Shown here one piece after another: positions 58,201-64,000 of a DNA stretch of 64,000 bases. This DNA is from Arabidopsis thaliana (taxonomy: Eukaryota > Streptophyta > Magnoliopsida > Brassicales > Brassicaceae). The number at the start of each line of letters is the position of its first letter. Position 1 is the stretch's first letter. Location: positions 18,421,261 through 18,485,260 of the forward strand of contig NC_003074.8 in assembly GCF_000001735.4 (NCBI RefSeq), in the 5' to 3' direction. The translations under genes and the position numbers were made by a program. Under the pieces are notes generated by a model. That model worked only from the letters and a program-made list of their open reading frames with translations. It was not told where the DNA came from and did not search any database.

Positions 58201-59976
58201 GGAGATCGAGACTACTAGCTCTTAATTTATGAGCTAAATATATAAAGAAACTGACTCTAATGACACTTAATCATGTAGATTCTTCGACTTGATGGGGATG
58301 AGTGGGCTCTAAAGACATGATGCACTGAGCAGTTCGTGATTTTGGAGAATGTGAGGAAAGGTAACTATAGGAATTGATCACTAATTCGATGGTATATCGG
58401 ATTGGCAATGTAACACTCATAACTTTTGATGGTAGAGAGTTTGTGGATGTCAAATATCGTTCAACTATGAGAAATAACTTGACTTCTATAGTTCTATGAG
58501 AATACAGTGAAATAATGCCACTTTAGGTAATGAGGTTTTGTTGTGTCAATTTATAATGATGATGACTGCAACTAATACAATAGAAATACTCTTGTATCAA
58601 CTTAAAATCGTTGCGGAAAAGGTTCAATTTGTGTCTAAACATATATGAGATCACATTGTTAATTGTATAGCAGATTCAAACATATGTTTTAAAGAAAATG
58701 AATTTACTGATATAGAAGGGACTAATAAAAGGCAAGAAAATTCGTAGGTCGATTATGGAAGATTAATGAAAAATAACAAACTAATTCAACAATAACATAG
58801 TTCTAATCAAATTGTTTTTTTCTTGCTTTGTCGTTATGACTTTATGCCATTTTATTCTACCATTTTTGTCTACGCTTTCGTCATTCTCGGTGTTACCAAT
58901 CGAGCCCATGACATCGGTAAACATGAATACACTATAATGCATTGCCTACGCATATGTTTATCTTTAGTATTTTAGGCTTTAGCTCATTTATTTTAACGTT
59001 AAAGAAGTGTGAAACAATCTTTTAATAAATGCAAAAGTAGAAGCACGAAGGAATAAAAAAGGTATATACCGCATTCCTACGCGTATTCTATATGTTTGAT
59101 TTTCTAGCCATTTTAGCTTTGGACTGTCACGTGAGTCGTGACGCTCTACCCCCTAAATCTATGTCTATAGTAGTATGTACATATCAGACACATGCATGAG
59201 GCACCTATATATTTGTAAATAAATTATACACTATATGACGTATGGATTCAATGATACCAAGAGTTTTTGCTTGTAACGCCCAAGATTTTCGAAACCTACA
59301 ATCTAGGATCTAAATAGTGTACCTCCAGTTATAAATTATATTTGTCGCTCTAGATAAGTTAGAGTAATGGCCAAATCTCGATAACAATTTATTTGTGATC
59401 TCCTCACATGAATTTCTTTGGAACCAAATTAATCCCAAACGATAGGATTCAATAATCAGTTAAAGTTTTGTAGTATTCGATAGTGGGTTAGAGTAATGTA
59501 GTGATGCAAACAAGAGTGCTAATCTATTGGGTCTATACATTGGATCAAATTTAATATATGGGCCGAACTATCATACCAAGCGTCATGCTTTGAAGAAAGT
59601 AGTTGAACCAAGCCATTATACCCTTTTAACTACTAACTAACCCATCTCAAATATCCAGATTTAAATTGGTGTCCATATTATATGAAATAAGTTAAGACTG
59701 ATTTGCCAACAAGGCAACAACACCTTAATAAATTTAAACATCTAACTGAAAGAAATGTATTTAATCATCCAACTAGGTACATTTAAGAATAGATCACATT
59801 CATAATTTTGTTATTATCATTTACAACAGTCATCATGGATTTGTCTTCTCTTTGATCCTGTCTTAGTGTCTTGAAATCTTTGAGCATTTCTTCTTCTTCG
59901 TCTCTTATAATATATTTAAAAGGTTATATATTTACATATATACAACTTTGATTTCGATACTCTTGAGAATCCAATA

Positions 59977-60462
59977 ATGAAAGCGAAAGTCATAGAGAAA
60001 GAGAACTGCTTCGTATGGTTGGTTAAGGCTCCTTTTCGTCTGTTGATCATGGCACGTGACGCCTACATACGAAGCATTACGTCATGCTCCGGCGCCGGAA
60101 TTTATTCCGGTGGTGGATCATCTGGTTTTGGTCAACTCTCCGGAAACTTCCAAATCTGCGATCCGCCTAGCACCGCCCTTCCTCGAAGCTTTACCTTGAC
60201 GTCGGCGGCACATGATCAAGGCTGTCTGACACGTGGCGGACAACCTACGATTGCAATGAGACAATCATTGTCCTTGGATCATCGGAAGAACAATAGATGC
60301 GTTGTTGTGATGGGAAGAATAGATGAGGAGATGTCTTGTGATGATGATGATGAGTTTCAAGAAGAAGACTCTTTTCTTGATTATGGTAATTGCGAGATTC
60401 TTACAAAAGAAATAGAAAAACCATCTGTTGACCAAAAACATAAGCCTCTAGGACGATTTTGA
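59977..60462 (+). CDS. Plant-specific protein of unknown function
   Basis: A single-exon gene of 161 residues. The N-terminus is basic (MKAKVIEKENCFVWLVKAPFRLL, amphipathic). A Gly/Ser-rich middle (GAGIYSGGGSSGFGQL) follows, then a second block with RQSLSLDHRKNN and an acidic run (MSCDDDDEFQEED). A TATA-like run (CTTATAATATATTTAAAAGG) is about 70 bp before the start codon. I recognise it as AT3G49820, with a chromosome 5 homologue near AT5G67620, but the function is not known to me. A membrane-peripheral role is only a guess from the amphipathic start and is not claimed. Confidence 0.8.
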   Translation: MKAKVIEKENCFVWLVKAPFRLLIMARDAYIRSITSCSGAGIYSGGGSSGFGQLSGNFQICDPPSTALPRSFTLTSAAHDQGCLTRGGQPTIAMRQSLSLDHRKNNRCVVVMGRIDEEMSCDDDDEFQEEDSFLDYGNCEILTKEIEKPSVDQKHKPLGRF

Positions 60463-62680
<2,218 letters not shown>

Positions 62681-62819
62681 GAATTTTGTTTTATTGCTTT
62701 TTCAAGAACTTATTTTTTCACCCCATTTTGTCATGGACTCATGGGACATGGTTGAACAAAAGATGGAATTTTTCAAGTTTTCGAGTTCTCATTGAGAGAT
62801 AGACAACGTTTTGTACTGT

Positions 62820-63137
62820 GTTTTTGACGGAGCGATAAGATGGTATGACAAAAAGGTAAGATTGTGGAGACGTTTGAAGGGTTAATTGGTAAGGCTACCT
62901 AAGTTCTCACCTAATGTTTGTATTCAATTGGCTGATTATGGTGGAAAGATGGCGGTTTTGTGGGTCGAACAATCTCCTTGTAGTAACAACGGCTATAAGA
63001 ATAAGATTTGGTGCGCGGAGATTGCTCTTGAAAAACAAGAAAGTTGTGAAATTTGGGGAGAAGTTGAGTGGTTTGGTCATGTGCTTACAGTTCCTTCAAC
63101 ATGTTTTGTTGCCAAGGTTATTGCTGCTACTGTTTGA
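62820..63137 (+). pseudogene. F-box/kelch-repeat gene 3' fragment
   Basis: The plus frame encodes VFDGAIRWYDKKVRLWRRLKG, a stop (62883-62885), then RLPKFSPNVCIQLADYGGKMAVLW and an end closing with HVLTVPSTCFVAKVIAATV. This matches the C-terminal part of Arabidopsis kelch-repeat F-box proteins. The F-box and most kelch units are absent, so this is a duplicated tail between two unrelated genes. One in-frame stop breaks it, and it has no start codon or promoter of its own. Confidence 0.75.
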
Positions 63138-63290
63138 TGATGAATGAATGTGTCACAAAGCTTAAATATGTTTTTTTTTGGTGTATGCAGATATGATGAT
63201 GACATGGCTTAATTTTGTCTCTTTTATTTATGTGACTGCTTTTACTTTCGTACGATTTCTTCATCCAAAAAACAAAACCCAGAAAAATCG

Positions 63291-64000
63291 ATGAGTGACT
63301 CATCATCAGTCATTGTCCGAAGCTCAAATTTCATTGTCGTGATTCTCTTCCTCAACCTCGTCACTTTCTTCTCCCTTGTCTCCTCCAATGAACTTGTCTT
63401 TGGTAAGTTTGTGTCGGAATTGAATTATACTTTTAGGGCTTTCTTCAATTCTTTATGGGACTCGAATTTTGTAGTTTAGAATCACCAAATTTCAAACCTT
63501 TTTTTACATAATTAAGACAATTGCGATGAATTATATAAAAAAAGATCCAATTTTGTTGTTTATTAGCAGCTGTGGGTGAAACTGGTTCACTACAAGTGAC
63601 TCCAAGAACAGAGGTGATATATTCACCTGGTCTGAAACGAGGTATAACATCGATATGTGAGAGATTACATATCCATGGATTACAAAGAAGACTTGAGCAC
63701 ATTGATAGATATGCACATTCACTAAAGTTGACTCTTTTGAGTAATAATGCTTCCAACAGTATCGACGTTTGCTTCCACAGGTAAAATCTAGTATCTGTGT
63801 AATCTCTATGAATCAATCTAGTATCTGTGAAATCTTAAAGTTTACTTCTTTCTGATTATAGGAATTCGTCGCGTGCAATTGGAATGTGTCCTGATAATCA
63901 GTGGAAGAGAGTGTCCAAAGGGTTACCTTGGGTTGGGATAATGTCACCTTTTGACTATAAGATTCTTGATATAAGAACATTTGGTGGCTCATCTAATGTC
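63291..64000 (+). CDS. DUF2215/NEMP-like membrane protein, partial
   Basis: Only the 5' part is in the window. Exons seen are 63291-63402, 63570-63780 and 63862 onward to the window end, all in one frame. A hydrophobic N-terminal signal or anchor (about residues 8-30, SSNFIVVILFLNLVTFFSLVSS) is followed by a soluble region. That region has GLKRGITSICERLHIHGLQRR, then SSRAIGMCPDNQWKRVSKG and SPFDYKILDIRT. I recall this pattern from the plant DUF2215 proteins, relatives of the animal nuclear envelope protein NEMP1. The corresponding chromosome 5 neighbour is AT5G67610. The membrane-spanning part lies beyond the right edge. The name is tentative. Confidence 0.6.

Larger units (their letters stand above)
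55023..59976. other. Intergenic region upstream of PUB30 and up to the 161-residue gene
   Basis: It includes the likely PUB30 leader exon near 55568-55650 and its promoter, with CACGTG boxes near 55789 and 56406 and an ACGTGT box near 57255. A CCGAAACC-rich repeat starts at about 56570 and a tRNA-derived SINE-like segment at about 58063. No coding gene is supported in the rest. Confidence 0.5.

Noticed and set aside
59274-59480. TGTAACGCCC-type start resembling a gypsy LTR edge
   Set aside because: Only the first 20 or so bases resemble such an end; no partner LTR, primer site or coding remnant was found, so it is not called.

Overview
The window is nuclear DNA of a flowering plant. Genes carry short GT-AG introns in an AT-rich background, and the encoded proteins (PPR proteins, R2R3-MYB, ACC synthase, phytosulfokine, U-box) are plant-specific. 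I recognise the gene order as Arabidopsis thaliana chromosome 3, roughly AT3G49680 to AT3G49840. Locus names and symbols are from memory. Exon boundaries were worked out by hand from splice sites and reading frame.

Layout. 1-1507: non-coding. 1508-4213 (+): plastid branched-chain aminotransferase BCAT3, ten coding exons. 6681-7840 (+): R2R3-MYB MYB84/RAX3. 7841-13209: gene-poor, with long AT microsatellites. 13210-14881 (-): ACC synthase ACS9. 16585-18750 (+): DYW-class PPR protein, converging on CGR2, a Golgi pectin methyltransferase (18932-20395, -). 21188-24137 (-): organellar HflX-type GTPase. 24470-26386 (-) and 26528-28741 (+): two PPR genes sharing a 141-bp divergent promoter. 29344-30168 (-): receptor-like protein RLP44. 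31430-31851: broken or unrecognised small gene. 34309-34779 (-): bZIP5. 36-39.5 kb: repeat-rich, with a copia fossil. 39874-41009 (-): two unrecognised acidic small genes. 41.5-41.9 kb: foldback repeats. 44490-44994 (+): phytosulfokine precursor PSK4, followed by a MITE. 47036-48136 (-): PP2-A10-like membrane protein. 50697-52416 (-): BSD-domain protein with a tandemly duplicated promoter module. 53676-55022 (-): U-box ligase PUB30. 55-60 kb: repeats and a SINE-like tRNA-derived segment. 59977-60462 (+): plant-specific unknown protein. 61123-62680 (+): RuvB-like 2 paralogue with an altered Walker A motif. 62820-63137: F-box/kelch fragment. 63291-end (+): start of a DUF2215/NEMP-like membrane protein.

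The genes do not form a pathway or operon. Their order mirrors, from memory, a block on chromosome 5 (BCAT5, MYB68, ACS5, CGR3, a PPR gene, RLP57, PSK5, a BSD gene, PUB31, then further on a RuvB-like 2 gene and a DUF2215 gene), so the window looks like one half of an ancient whole-genome duplication. I found no new multi-gene system. The most interesting items are the Walker A change in the RuvB-like paralogue, the duplicated promoter module of the BSD gene, the GC-AG intron and acidic insert of the HflX GTPase, and several unrecognised small genes and repeat structures.
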